From contig CASGED010000003.1 of assembly GCA_949300425.1 (NCBI GenBank), forward strand, positions 1 to 51,556: a DNA stretch of 51,556 nt, in the 5' to 3' direction. The notes below the pieces were generated by a model that saw only the letters and a program-made list of their open reading frames with translations, made no database searches and had not been told where the DNA came from. This document shows positions 1-7,779 of the stretch, in pieces. This DNA is from an uncultured Bacteroides sp. (GTDB lineage Bacteria; Bacteroidota; Bacteroidia; Bacteroidales; Bacteroidaceae). Position numbers and translations under genes: made by a program. How positions within the stretch are numbered: position 1 is the stretch's first letter; each line of letters starts with the position of its first letter.

Positions 1-271
1 CCGCTCCCTCGCAGCTGATGGAGATGCCGAACGTACCCAGCTCGCCCAGTTGGACCTTGTTGCCGTTGAGCAGTTGTTCCACCAGACACTCGCACATGTC
101 CGATATGACACCCTTCACCGTACCGCGTGAATACCCGCCGTAATGGTCGGCGATGTGCTTGGCGAATTGTTCCAGCGACCAAATGTCAGACACTTGGCTT
201 CTGGCATACGCCTTCGGGGTTTCGTCCTTACTGAAAGTAGGCACCATCATGTAAACAGAATAATCTATCAT
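1..271 (-). CDS. HU-like DNA-binding protein, 3' part cut by window edge
   Basis: Reading leftward from ATG 269-271, the frame stays open to the window edge and gives at least 90 residues beginning MIDYSVYMMVPTF. The segments SLEQFAKHIADHYGGYSRG, VKGVISDMCECLVEQLLNG and KVQLGELGTFGIS follow the helix-helix-beta layout of the Bacteroidetes HU-like histone family, whose members are about 120-200 aa, so the C-terminal half lies outside the window. The family binds DNA and bends or compacts it; a specific target cannot be read here. A minus-strand promoter lies at 409-439. It is transcribed away from the accessory genes to its right. Family call is fairly sure; the role in the nucleoid is family knowledge. 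Confidence 0.8.
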   Translation of the reverse strand, partial: MIDYSVYMMVPTFSKDETPKAYARSQVSDIWSLEQFAKHIADHYGGYSRGTVKGVISDMCECLVEQLLNGNKVQLGELGTFGISISCEGA

Positions 272-408
272 ACTACTAAAAATTTAAGTAAAACATGTTG
301 TTCATTTGCCATCCGTTGATGCCGGTTCCTGAATGTCCCGGGATGGAAAAGGCGTGTGCCGCATTCCTTGTATTTCATTCATCATCCCCCATCTTTCCGA
401 TGACGGTG

Positions 409-439
409 CAAAGGTAAGACGCCGGAAAAGCGAAAACAA
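409..439 (-). promoter_or_regulatory. Bacteroides-type promoter for the HU-like gene
   Basis: On the minus strand TACCTTTG (416-409) matches the -7 consensus TAnnTTTG exactly. TTGT at 439-436 lies 19 nt upstream, at the -33 position (consensus TTTG). It would give a leader of about 130 nt before the ATG at 271. Confidence 0.5.
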
Positions 440-444
440 TTCGG

Positions 445-503
445 TTGAAAGCCGTTTAAAAAGCATTGAAGTTTGGTTGAAGAACAGTTGAAAAACCACT
501 GAA
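445..503. repeat. 11-bp periodic TTGAA repeat
   Basis: TTGAA-like cores start at 445, 456 (TTAAA), 466, 477, 488 and 499 (CTGAA). The step is 11 nt except for one slip of a base. The run sits immediately upstream of the -33 element of the HU-like promoter and just before the start of the gene at 517, so it could be a row of protein-binding sites on one face of the helix. Confidence 0.5.
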
Positions 504-516
504 ACAAATCCTAAAT

Positions 517-957
517 ATGGAAGAATACATACTTCCCACAGTCACCATTAACATCCACGGAGGCAATGTTCAGATTCTGCCCAACGCCGCCAAGGCTGAG
601 CAGCATTTTCATTTCGCTTCCGATGAGACGCACCGTTACGGATGTTCGCTTCCCACTCGCCGATGGGCGGAAGAGGACGAAACGCGCCTGTCATTCTATA
701 TAGGGAATAAGGAAGACTTGTCCGCCTACATCGCCACACTCGCGGCGTGCAAGACGGCGCGTGAAGTAGGCGAGGCGGTTGCCCGCATGTGCGCCGACGA
801 CCCCAAGCTCACCCAAGAGCAAGTAGTGAAAGAAAAGTTCATTGAGGTGCTTCTGCCCTTCCTCACCGGAGTCGGCAAAGGCAAAGGCATAGACAACCTT
901 CGCCTCCACATCAATGACGCCTGGGCGGACTACAAGAAAAGCAGGCAAAAAAAGTAA
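517..957 (+). CDS. Hypothetical protein, 146 aa
   Basis: I do not recognise this protein. The 146 residues begin MEEYILPTVTINIHGGNVQILPNA, a beta-rich opening (TINIHGGNVQIL) that resembles short tags seen in Bacteroides accessory proteins. An alpha-helical middle follows (about 65-115), and the basic C-terminus ends KKSRQKK. No signal peptide or membrane segment is seen. The start ATG is the first in frame after an AT-rich stretch, without a clear Shine-Dalgarno, as is usual in this group. It stands alone: the stop codon TAA (955-957) is the first triplet of a 22-bp repeat array. Function unknown. Confidence 0.65.
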   Translation: MEEYILPTVTINIHGGNVQILPNAAKAEQHFHFASDETHRYGCSLPTRRWAEEDETRLSFYIGNKEDLSAYIATLAACKTAREVGEAVARMCADDPKLTQEQVVKEKFIEVLLPFLTGVGKGKGIDNLRLHINDAWADYKKSRQKK

Positions 958-1042
958 GTAAGCTGACTTCGTCCAGACAGCTTACTGAAATGCCCAAGAC
1001 AGCTTACTTACTTTGCCAAGTTAGCTTGCTTACTTGAAAAGC
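955..1042. repeat. 22-bp tandem array, four degenerate units
   Basis: Units start at 955, 977, 999 and 1021, each exactly 22 nt. The two central units share ACAGCTTACT at their left ends and CCAAG at their right ends; the outer units are degenerate. The array starts in the stop codon of the preceding gene. A perfect 14-bp inverted repeat (952-965 with 1000-1013, AAGTAAGTAAGCTG and its complement) spans it, so the transcript could fold. There is no T-run of terminator type. Confidence 0.65.
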
Positions 1043-1089
1043 GGTAATTTCTGTATGTGGGAGAAGTTTGTAATTTCTGAAAAGTTCCT

Positions 1090-1120
1090 TTGTCCGATGA
1101 AGATTAATCGCTAACTTTGT
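1090..1120 (+). promoter_or_regulatory. Consensus Bacteroides promoter
   Basis: TTTG at 1090-1093, a 19-nt spacer, then TAACTTTG at 1113-1120. Both boxes match the -33/-7 consensus exactly. It drives the HAD-like gene at 1148 and probably its downstream partner. Confidence 0.75.
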
Positions 1121-1147
1121 AGGAAAGAGTAGATAAAGACATTGGTT

Positions 1148-1861
1148 ATGAAAATTGTTTTTTTAGACATAGACGGCGTGCTTCAACCTGCGTGGAGTCG
1201 AAAACGCTTTGAACATATCAATGAAATAGAAGAAGTTGCCAGTCGGCTTGAAGCCCGGAATCCTGACTATGAGTATCGTGCCTATGTCACTGCCGGGCAA
1301 GGTCCTCACGGCACACCTTATTCTCGGAATATCCGCAGGTATAACTTGGCAGCCGTCTACTTTGATTGGTCAAAGTCGGCTGTAGCCTACTTTACCGATA
1401 TTCTACAGAAGAGCGATGCCAAGATTGTGATTTCTTCCGATTGGCGCGATGAAGGAGAATATGCGATAAAATTGTTTTTGTCTGTATATGGTCTTGACAA
1501 GTACTACTACGGTTTGGTGGATGCCAGTTACTACGTTTCGGTGGGCGACAGGTACATCAAACGAGATTTTCCCCGGCAAAAACAAGCAGAAAAGTATTTC
1601 CAATCCATCCGTCCTGAAGGTGTGTATTTTGACTCCCGCGCTTCCGAGATACGCGACTATCTTGACCAACACCCCGAGGTCACTTCCTACGTGGCTATAG
1701 ACGACCGCAACTTAGGCTTCCCTGTAGACGGTCACTTTGTGCATGTGCGTCGCGGAGAGTTGAAGGCAGAAGATTGCGAGCTTGCAAAAAAATTACTTCA
1801 GCAAGAAGACGGACCATATCCGTTACCCCGAGAGATATTTAAAACGCCTGAAAACTCTTGA
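1148..1861 (+). CDS. HAD-fold protein of the RNA-repair-associated (HAD_SAK-like) type
   Basis: A 237-aa soluble protein. The N-terminus KIVFLDIDGVLQP carries the HAD motif I DxDG with the aspartates at residues 7 and 9. Motif II is visible as KIVISSDWR near residue 100, and a motif III/IV-like acidic segment is VAIDDRN near residue 188. This combination is typical of the small HAD domains found alone or fused in bacterial RNA-repair (Swiss-army-knife) proteins; the substrate is unknown. I chose ATG 1148 over TTG 1142 because it begins directly at the first HAD strand. It follows a consensus promoter, and the next gene starts 15 nt after its stop, so they probably form a two-gene operon. Confidence 0.75.
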   Translation: MKIVFLDIDGVLQPAWSRKRFEHINEIEEVASRLEARNPDYEYRAYVTAGQGPHGTPYSRNIRRYNLAAVYFDWSKSAVAYFTDILQKSDAKIVISSDWRDEGEYAIKLFLSVYGLDKYYYGLVDASYYVSVGDRYIKRDFPRQKQAEKYFQSIRPEGVYFDSRASEIRDYLDQHPEVTSYVAIDDRNLGFPVDGHFVHVRRGELKAEDCELAKKLLQQEDGPYPLPREIFKTPENS

Positions 1862-1876
1862 TTGAAAGAATAAACG

Positions 1877-2302
1877 ATGGTCATTCTTAAGCAATTGCCT
1901 TTTATCGATACCCTTGCTTCTATGCAGGAGATTGTGGCATTGGACACTTTGGCAAATCTGAAAAAACACTTGGCCGCACTTCACAGCTGGGTTCCCTCCG
2001 GCTATCGCAAGGCGGATTATGTGATGGTCCTCCACGCCATGTTTCTCACCGACCCTATAAGGCTGGTCGATGCGTTGCCTGTAAAAGAGCAGAAAACCAT
2101 TGTCAGTCTGCTGGGTATGAAAGCCAATGAATATCTCACCTGGCCTTTGAAGGAAGACGAGGAGTTGGTGATGCAGACCCTCCACTTGGTCATTTCCTAT
2201 GAAGATGGCAAGCGGTGGCGGCTCTACATGCCCGACTGCATCCGTCAGGAATTGGTACGGGCCTACAACGCCAGGCTTATGGATTTGTTTCGCAGGATGT
2301 AA
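1877..2302 (+). CDS. Hypothetical protein, 141 aa, partner of HAD-like gene
   Basis: I do not recognise the family. The 141 residues look soluble and mostly helical (for example SMQEIVALDTLANLKKHLAAL), with a C-terminal segment RLYMPDCIRQELVRAYNARLMDL. There is no signal peptide, membrane segment or obvious catalytic motif. It starts 15 nt after the HAD-like gene, so it is probably cotranscribed and functionally linked to it. A 7-bp hairpin lies 69 nt after its stop codon. Confidence 0.65.
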   Translation: MVILKQLPFIDTLASMQEIVALDTLANLKKHLAALHSWVPSGYRKADYVMVLHAMFLTDPIRLVDALPVKEQKTIVSLLGMKANEYLTWPLKEDEELVMQTLHLVISYEDGKRWRLYMPDCIRQELVRAYNARLMDLFRRM

Positions 2303-2370
2303 TGCGGTAAACAAATTCTCAAAAGACAGGCTGCATACACCATATTATATATAGTATCCTCCCATAGTAG

Positions 2371-2390
2371 GTGCCGCATCCCTGCGGCAC
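2371..2390. repeat. Perfect hairpin GTGCCGC-6-GCGGCAC
   Basis: The 20-nt sequence GTGCCGCATCCCTGCGGCAC has a 7-bp stem and 6-nt loop between the 1877 gene and the 2421 gene. No T-run follows on either strand, so it is not a standard intrinsic terminator. It may be a processing hairpin or a dispersed palindromic repeat. Confidence 0.5.
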
Positions 2391-2420
2391 AATATCAACA
2401 TGTTGTTTTGAAATCAAAAT

Positions 2421-3560
2421 ATGATGAAAAGCAGCAAAGAACAACTTTATGCTTTATTGGGCTATATCAGCGACCTGCTGTACAGCCCCAAGTATGCGGA
2501 ACTGAACCGCTCCAACCGGGTAGATTTGGACAAAATAACGGGAAGGTTCGATTACGCCCGCAACAGGCTGAACAAACTGCCGGAGGACATCATCCTTGAA
2601 AATGAAGATTACCTCCCGACTGACATTTATAAAGCGTGGAAACGTTTTGACGCCGCTTTTGACGGCAAGGTAACAGAACAGGTGAAGAAGTCTTACGGCA
2701 TATTGATAAAGAGAACCTCATCTTTCTTAGAATATCTTAAAAGCCTTCCGGGGGAACAGAACGGTAGGCGTACCGCTTATAACGCCCGTTCCATCAGCGT
2801 GGAAGATGAAAAGGAGAAACGAGCGCGGCTGAAAAAGCAGTATGACATGTTGAGGGAATCCATCGCACGTGAACGGAATACTGGCAATCCCGATGCGGGA
2901 GAGATGGAGGCTTTACGCAAGCAACTGGACGCGGTGGCCGGGGAAATGAAGAAAGTGCAGGACAAGGTGGAATCTGCGGAAGCCGACCGGAAAACCGAAG
3001 CCCGATGGACAGACAGAATCGAACTGGCGTTCAAAGATTTAGGTAATTACACCCGCTCCATTGAAGACGAAAAGGACAAGGCGACGGCGGAATATTGGTC
3101 GTTCCTTATAATAACATGGATTTTGGCAGCTTTGTTCTGTCGCTTTTACTATTTGTTTATCAAGGGAGTACAGTCGCACGACATCCTTCTCAATACCTGG
3201 TTGGACTATCTTCCTTATGGGATGATGATTCCGCTATACGGATTATTGATCTGGCTTTGCGTCTACCAAAAGAACCGGGCGCACAAGATTTCCATCGAAC
3301 TGACCACCCGCCTGTTCAACATACACTATTTGGAAGGGCTGTTGAAACTGACCAACACTTTGTCCGCCAACCCGGACGAAGCCATCGGCAAGATAGACCA
3401 CGCCGTGGACTCTATGTTGAGAAGTTACCTAAAACAGGTAGACCGCAATCAACTTACGGAAACGGAACTCTCCCGGATGGAGGCGAAAGAAATGGAGGGC
3501 AGCCCCCTCTGGAAACTGCTCCAAGAAATAAAAGAACTCATTAAAACCATCAGACAATGA
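2421..3560 (+). CDS. Coiled-coil protein with two membrane helices
   Basis: A 379-aa protein with no recognised family. Residues about 1-125 are helical and soluble. Residues 127-190 are highly charged and heptad-like (KEKRARLKKQYDMLRES and following), a likely coiled coil. Two hydrophobic helices follow at about 227-248 and 264-283, then a soluble helical tail of about 95 residues. There is no signal peptide, so both soluble ends are predicted to face the cytoplasm with a short external loop. ATG codons at 2421 and 2424 both fit. The stop overlaps the start of the next gene (ATGA at 3557-3560), so the two are translationally coupled. The layout resembles membrane effectors or scaffolds of conflict systems; this is inference only. 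Confidence 0.7.
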   Translation: MMKSSKEQLYALLGYISDLLYSPKYAELNRSNRVDLDKITGRFDYARNRLNKLPEDIILENEDYLPTDIYKAWKRFDAAFDGKVTEQVKKSYGILIKRTSSFLEYLKSLPGEQNGRRTAYNARSISVEDEKEKRARLKKQYDMLRESIARERNTGNPDAGEMEALRKQLDAVAGEMKKVQDKVESAEADRKTEARWTDRIELAFKDLGNYTRSIEDEKDKATAEYWSFLIITWILAALFCRFYYLFIKGVQSHDILLNTWLDYLPYGMMIPLYGLLIWLCVYQKNRAHKISIELTTRLFNIHYLEGLLKLTNTLSANPDEAIGKIDHAVDSMLRSYLKQVDRNQLTETELSRMEAKEMEGSPLWKLLQEIKELIKTIRQ

Positions 3561-3904
3561 CCGAAGAAGAATACAACCGCATGGTGGACTTGTTAGTTAA
3601 AGCCACGCAGGCGGGAAATTTGGAATGGGTAGAGCGCAAAGGACGTTTCACCGCCACCGTCAACGGATGCGGCATCGCCCTCTATCCCGATTACGATCCT
3701 ATGATAGGGAACTCCAACTATACGTTGGAATTAGTAAACGCCAAAGGGATGGTATTCAATACCTATTCCATTGACGAGCTGTCCGACAAGTCCGGGTATG
3801 ACCGTTTGGACAAGTTATACGCATTGGTCAAAGACTCCGTTTATCAGATTGCCGAGTCGGAGCGGAAGATACTGGAGGGACTGGAGGAGTTGGCGGAAAA
3901 ATAA
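3557..3904 (+). CDS. Hypothetical protein, 115 aa, coupled to membrane protein
   Basis: A small soluble acidic protein beginning MTEEEYNRMVDLLVKATQAG. An alpha-helical start is followed by beta-rich segments (GRFTATVNGCGIALYP, NYTLELVNAKGMVFNTY) and a C-terminal helix ending EGLEELAEK. The family is not recognised. The start codon overlaps the preceding stop by 4 nt (ATGA), so it is made together with the coiled-coil membrane protein and may be its partner or inhibitor. No catalytic motif is seen. Confidence 0.65.
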   Translation: MTEEEYNRMVDLLVKATQAGNLEWVERKGRFTATVNGCGIALYPDYDPMIGNSNYTLELVNAKGMVFNTYSIDELSDKSGYDRLDKLYALVKDSVYQIAESERKILEGLEELAEK

Positions 3905-3996
3905 TCCCATACACACATGGATTACTATCGGGCATGAACTTATATTTATAATGAGATTGCCGAAAAACTCGAAAAGAAACAATAAAATGAACTGAT

Positions 3997-4809
3997 ATGT
4001 TTGTACAATCATTGGAACGGGTAAAAAAAGAACTTCCCGTTAATAGGATTGAGGATAAAATGCTTGTTTTAAATCCATTGTATTTACGCGAGGGATTCTC
4101 TTCCTTGCAAAAGAAGGACAGTATTTTATTAAACCATAATACGGTTTGCATAAAAGAAAAGGAATCTCCCGATGCAAAATTCATTTTTTATTGGGGAACA
4201 AGCCACGATGAAGGAAAAGAAAGTGCTTATTTTTTTAAAATTCAATTATCAGTTTACTATCAAGTGTTGGAGTTGAGTATTGATTTGGGTGATTATTCCG
4301 ATTTTATTTTTTCGATAGCGGAAAAGGAAGATGGGAAATACAAACCTACCCGAACCATGAGGAACTCTCTGATTAAGACTGCGGCTACATTGTACTATAG
4401 TGACCGTACTAACCAGTTGTGGAGTTTCCTATGCCCTTCAGATCCTGATTTTGAATATGAAGACGATATTCCCCGCAGTAAGCTTTTCGGTTTCTTATAT
4501 CACATCTATTTTGATATTTCCGAATCCGGTGACAAGCGATTGTACACTGTGATGAGGTTACATGATGGGGAGAATATCCTTTCTCAGTCTGTCCTATCCC
4601 AATGTAAGAGGTTAGTAAACGCCGGTTGTGTGATATGCAATGAAATACAAACCAATGGGAAACAGGCTGCACTCAACAGCTTGGGAACTTCCTGTTTAGA
4701 CCTGTTCACCCAAAGTATGCTCACCGGATTGGGGACGATAGCGGGTGTATATAGAAATGAAATCTTTGATAAAATAAAATCAGATATTTCCGCCGGGAAA
4801 TTTAGATGA
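3997..4809 (+). CDS. Hypothetical protein, 270 aa, upstream of patatin
   Basis: I do not recognise this protein. It is soluble and 270 aa long, with no signal peptide or clear membrane helix, beginning MFVQSLERVKKELPVNR. It alternates aromatic-rich beta-like segments (FIFYWGTS, AYFFKIQLSVYYQVLEL) with acidic turns such as FEYEDDIPRS. The C-terminal third is helical with a small hydrophobic stretch (LFTQSMLTGLGTIAGVY). AT-rich codon use matches the downstream patatin gene, which starts 122 nt after its stop. As the first gene of the patatin/MBL block it could be the sensor or regulator. That role is inferred only from position. Confidence 0.65.
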   Translation: MFVQSLERVKKELPVNRIEDKMLVLNPLYLREGFSSLQKKDSILLNHNTVCIKEKESPDAKFIFYWGTSHDEGKESAYFFKIQLSVYYQVLELSIDLGDYSDFIFSIAEKEDGKYKPTRTMRNSLIKTAATLYYSDRTNQLWSFLCPSDPDFEYEDDIPRSKLFGFLYHIYFDISESGDKRLYTVMRLHDGENILSQSVLSQCKRLVNAGCVICNEIQTNGKQAALNSLGTSCLDLFTQSMLTGLGTIAGVYRNEIFDKIKSDISAGKFR

Positions 4810-4931
4810 CGGAGTTGATGAAAGAGTCCAATGCGGATATGTACAAACGGAGAGCTATTTGAAGAGTTCAATCCGAAAAAAGAGTACAAACAATTTATAT
4901 CTCAATCGAATTATAATAAGAACATTTGTTC

Positions 4932-6530
4932 ATGGAAGAAGTTGCATTAAGCCTATCAGGCGGCGGATTTAGAGCCGCCATGTTCCATCTGGGGACATTG
5001 TCCTACCTAAACCATCTCCAGTTACCGGACAATCGTCCGTTTTTAGAAATAGTGAACAGCTTGTCCACTATATCCGGAGGAACGATTACCGGACTTTGGT
5101 ATCTCATGAATTATTGCGAGGGCAAAGACACGGACAAATCCCTGAAAGAATTGTATTCGATACTGACAAACTGCGACCTGCCCGTTGGTTTGCTGGACTC
5201 GTATTTACAGGAAGGAAACCGCAATGCTTCCGTCATTAAGGAAATGATTCGGCAGTATGACAAGGTATTCTTTCATGAACGGACATTTGGGCTGATTATG
5301 ACAAAGGTGGAGGAAGGGCATATCCATCATTTCAGCGCCAACGGAACAGATTTCTCTACCGGCTTGGCTTTCCGTTTTCAGGCTTCGCGAAGTATTAAAA
5401 ACACAAAGCCGGAATACAAGCATGGCATTATCGGGAACAATATCCATAGAGTGCCGCGAGACATAGCCTCCCAAATCAGATTGTCCGAGATTTTGGCTGT
5501 GTCCAGTTGCTTTCCCGGTGGTTTTGAGCCGGTTGTCTATCCGGATGACTTTTCTTTCTTCAAGGAAAAGAAAGATACGTCAGACTGGCCGGAGACGGAG
5601 AAGTTCAACCTGATGGATGGTGGCATTGTGGACAATCAAGGCATCGAACCGCTTTTGTTGGCAAGCCAACAGATGGCGTGCGACCATCCGCAAGCCCAAG
5701 GCGACAAGGATTATCCCTGCCATGACTTGATTCTCATTTCGGATGTTTCATCCGCCAAGGTAAAGACCCAAACGCCCATGGGCGTTCCCTTGTCCTTCCC
5801 CCATTGGAGTTTTGCCTCGATAGAGAAGTGCTTGTACATATATATGGTGATAACCATCCTACTGTCTATTGTTTTATATATGGTTGGTATGACTGTCCTT
5901 TGTGGCATATCCGTAGTCCTTTTCTTGGTCGGCTTGTTGGGAAGGTATGGCTTGCTCAAATTAGAAAAGTTCATCGGGCAAGTACTCCAGACGTATGTAC
6001 CCTTTTCTTACAATTGGAGGAGATTGAAACATTTGGATTTATCCAAACTCGTACCTTTGGCTCAAACCCGGTTGGCTTCACTACTCGATTTGGCCCAAGC
6101 AGTCTTTATGAAGCCGATACGGCAAATGCGGTATAGTTCCCTCTATCGGAATCCAAAGTGGAAAAACCGATTGATTTCAAACATTATCTCCGAGTTGTCC
6201 AGTCAGGGTAGTTGGCAGCGAAAGGGGAATCTCCCCCAAGAATTAATTCCTTCCGAAGAAATGAGGAAGAACAGCGACAAGGCTTGCGGCATGGGTACTA
6301 CGTTATGGTTTACCGAAAGCGACAAAAAGGAGGGAGTCCCCGAAGCGCTATTCACCACCGGGCAATACACCATCTGCATGAACTTGCTCGAATACATTAT
6401 CAAGTTGGAAAATGACAGCAGTAACACTACTCCGGCTCATGAACTTATTAGGAGCTGCAAGGCGCAGTTGCTCAGCGATTGGAACGAATTTCAGCGAACC
6501 CCGCAATTCTTATTGCACAAAGTTTTATGA
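4932..6530 (+). CDS. Patatin-like phospholipase with two membrane helices
   Basis: A 532-aa lipid hydrolase. The patatin oxyanion motif is SGGGFR (residues 9-14). The nucleophile elbow is TISGG with Ser48; the usual first Gly of GxSxG is Thr. The catalytic Asp is in DGG (229-231). The patatin core ends near residue 285, and two hydrophobic helices follow at about 300-338. A 190-residue soluble tail completes it, so the enzyme is probably anchored in the inner membrane facing the cytoplasm. ATG 4932 is preferred to TTG 4926 because it leads straight into the first strand. Its stop overlaps the next start (ATGA). Patatins are common toxic effectors in bacterial immunity (for example CapV in CBASS), where they degrade host membrane after activation. 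No cyclase lies beside this one. Confidence 0.85.
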   Translation: MEEVALSLSGGGFRAAMFHLGTLSYLNHLQLPDNRPFLEIVNSLSTISGGTITGLWYLMNYCEGKDTDKSLKELYSILTNCDLPVGLLDSYLQEGNRNASVIKEMIRQYDKVFFHERTFGLIMTKVEEGHIHHFSANGTDFSTGLAFRFQASRSIKNTKPEYKHGIIGNNIHRVPRDIASQIRLSEILAVSSCFPGGFEPVVYPDDFSFFKEKKDTSDWPETEKFNLMDGGIVDNQGIEPLLLASQQMACDHPQAQGDKDYPCHDLILISDVSSAKVKTQTPMGVPLSFPHWSFASIEKCLYIYMVITILLSIVLYMVGMTVLCGISVVLFLVGLLGRYGLLKLEKFIGQVLQTYVPFSYNWRRLKHLDLSKLVPLAQTRLASLLDLAQAVFMKPIRQMRYSSLYRNPKWKNRLISNIISELSSQGSWQRKGNLPQELIPSEEMRKNSDKACGMGTTLWFTESDKKEGVPEALFTTGQYTICMNLLEYIIKLENDSSNTTPAHELIRSCKAQLLSDWNEFQRTPQFLLHKVL

Positions 6531-7390
6531 ATATGAATCACTACACACGTTTTAGGGCGTACCAGTTAGGCACATGCGGAGCATCATTCTCCTTGTCCGT
6601 GGACGACCATTTTACCTTGATAGAAGCCCGGTACAACGATACAAACAGCCCCCATATCCTATGGGAAATGCGAAATTTAGGCATACAGCGTATCAATACC
6701 CTTCACATTACAAGTTGGGATGATGACCACTGCCAAGCGGAGGAATTGCAACGTATTTTAAATGACTTACGACCATCGAGAATTGAATGCCCCGCTTATA
6801 TGCCCCATACAGAAAATGGGAAAAAAAGTTTGAATATAATAAGAATTTATTTATGTGACGGTTTATTTCCAATAGGCCCTAAAGTAGTAGCCAGTCAAGT
6901 GAAGACGCGGCTTCAAGGACGAGACATATTCTATAATCCGATACAACTTGGAGCCAAATCCAACGACAACTCCGTGGTCAAGTTCTTCCGCACAGGTTCT
7001 TTCCAAATCCTTAGTTTGGGCGACTGCGAAGATGGTAGTATACGTGACAGGTTGATGAACGACGACATCCTCCAAAATGAGGTTGACATCCTCATCCTTG
7101 CCCACCACGGCGCGGATAACGGATTCACCACGCCGGAATTCCTTCAGGCACTTTCCCCCAAGGTAGCGATTTGCGCTTCCGACTACGGGAACCAGTATGG
7201 GCATCCCGATTCTGCCATTGTGAGCAGATTGGCTAATGCCCATATTAATTATTACTCCACCAAGACAGGGGACATCATAGCTCAGTCTGTGGACAAATAC
7301 TACTTCAAAGTTTCCAATTATATAGGTAACAATGAGAAGAAAGGAAAAGAAGGAACTTATCCGAACAAAACTTATTACATAAATGATTGA
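6527..7390 (+). CDS. ComEC-like metallo-beta-lactamase-fold protein, altered metal motif
   Basis: A 287-aa soluble protein starting in the ATGA overlap with the patatin stop; a second ATG at 6533 is also possible. It has the fold markers of the stand-alone ComEC/Rec2-type MBL domain: strand LHITSWDDDH (59-68), SLGDCED (Asp166), LILAHHGADNGF (His193/194), KVAICASDYGNQYGHP (His226) and a final YSTKTGDI. The canonical HxDxDH motif reads S63-W-D-D-D-H68, so the first metal-binding His is Ser. It may bind a single metal or be a binding rather than cleaving domain. Tight coupling to the patatin gene suggests that it modifies, senses or restrains it. Family call good, activity unknown. Confidence 0.8.
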   Translation: MNMNHYTRFRAYQLGTCGASFSLSVDDHFTLIEARYNDTNSPHILWEMRNLGIQRINTLHITSWDDDHCQAEELQRILNDLRPSRIECPAYMPHTENGKKSLNIIRIYLCDGLFPIGPKVVASQVKTRLQGRDIFYNPIQLGAKSNDNSVVKFFRTGSFQILSLGDCEDGSIRDRLMNDDILQNEVDILILAHHGADNGFTTPEFLQALSPKVAICASDYGNQYGHPDSAIVSRLANAHINYYSTKTGDIIAQSVDKYYFKVSNYIGNNEKKGKEGTYPNKTYYIND

Positions 7391-7420
7391 CAGATTATAT
7401 ACCAATAAAAATAGAACATT

Positions 7421-7729
7421 ATGGGTAAAATTTCGCAGAAACTGAATTTTCATTTGGACGGTAACGGTAACGGACAAGTAACTTATTCTAAGTACACGTT
7501 AGGAATCACCATCCAAGCGCAAGCCAAGATCCTTCAACCGAAAGGGAATTATCATGTAGAGCTGTTTGTCAACGGCAAGTCCAAATTGTCCAAAGACATT
7601 TCGGACAATCAAAACATCAGTGCCAAGATCAAGACATCTTTTTGGAAGACGACACAAATTAAAGTTACGATTCATTCGGACAATGTGCACAATCAAAAAG
7701 GTTCTATCCAATTGGATGCAAGTTATTGA
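7421..7729 (+). CDS. Small beta-rich protein, 102 aa
   Basis: A 102-residue basic protein without cysteine, signal peptide or hydrophobic helix. The sequence alternates short polar/hydrophobic strands with Gly/Asn turns (KLNFHLDGNGNGQVTY, YTLGITIQAQAKIL, YHVELFVNGKSKL, QIKVTIHSDNV), as expected for a small beta-sandwich. I do not recognise the family. It begins 30 nt after the MBL gene and is probably in the same operon. Possible roles are a binding module, a subunit that assembles on the membrane, or an inhibitor; nothing in the sequence decides between them. Confidence 0.65.
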   Translation: MGKISQKLNFHLDGNGNGQVTYSKYTLGITIQAQAKILQPKGNYHVELFVNGKSKLSKDISDNQNISAKIKTSFWKTTQIKVTIHSDNVHNQKGSIQLDASY

Positions 7730-7779
7730 TGCTTGTTCTATCTTTACTAATTGAGTGCTTACGTGTGGAGAATCATTCT

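Noticed and set aside
2371-2390. Intrinsic terminator after the 1877 gene
   Set aside because: The stem is good but there is no T-run on either strand.
4810-4931. Short peptide frame between the 270-aa gene and the patatin gene
   Set aside because: Only a few codons without ribosome site or conserved look; more likely a leader region.
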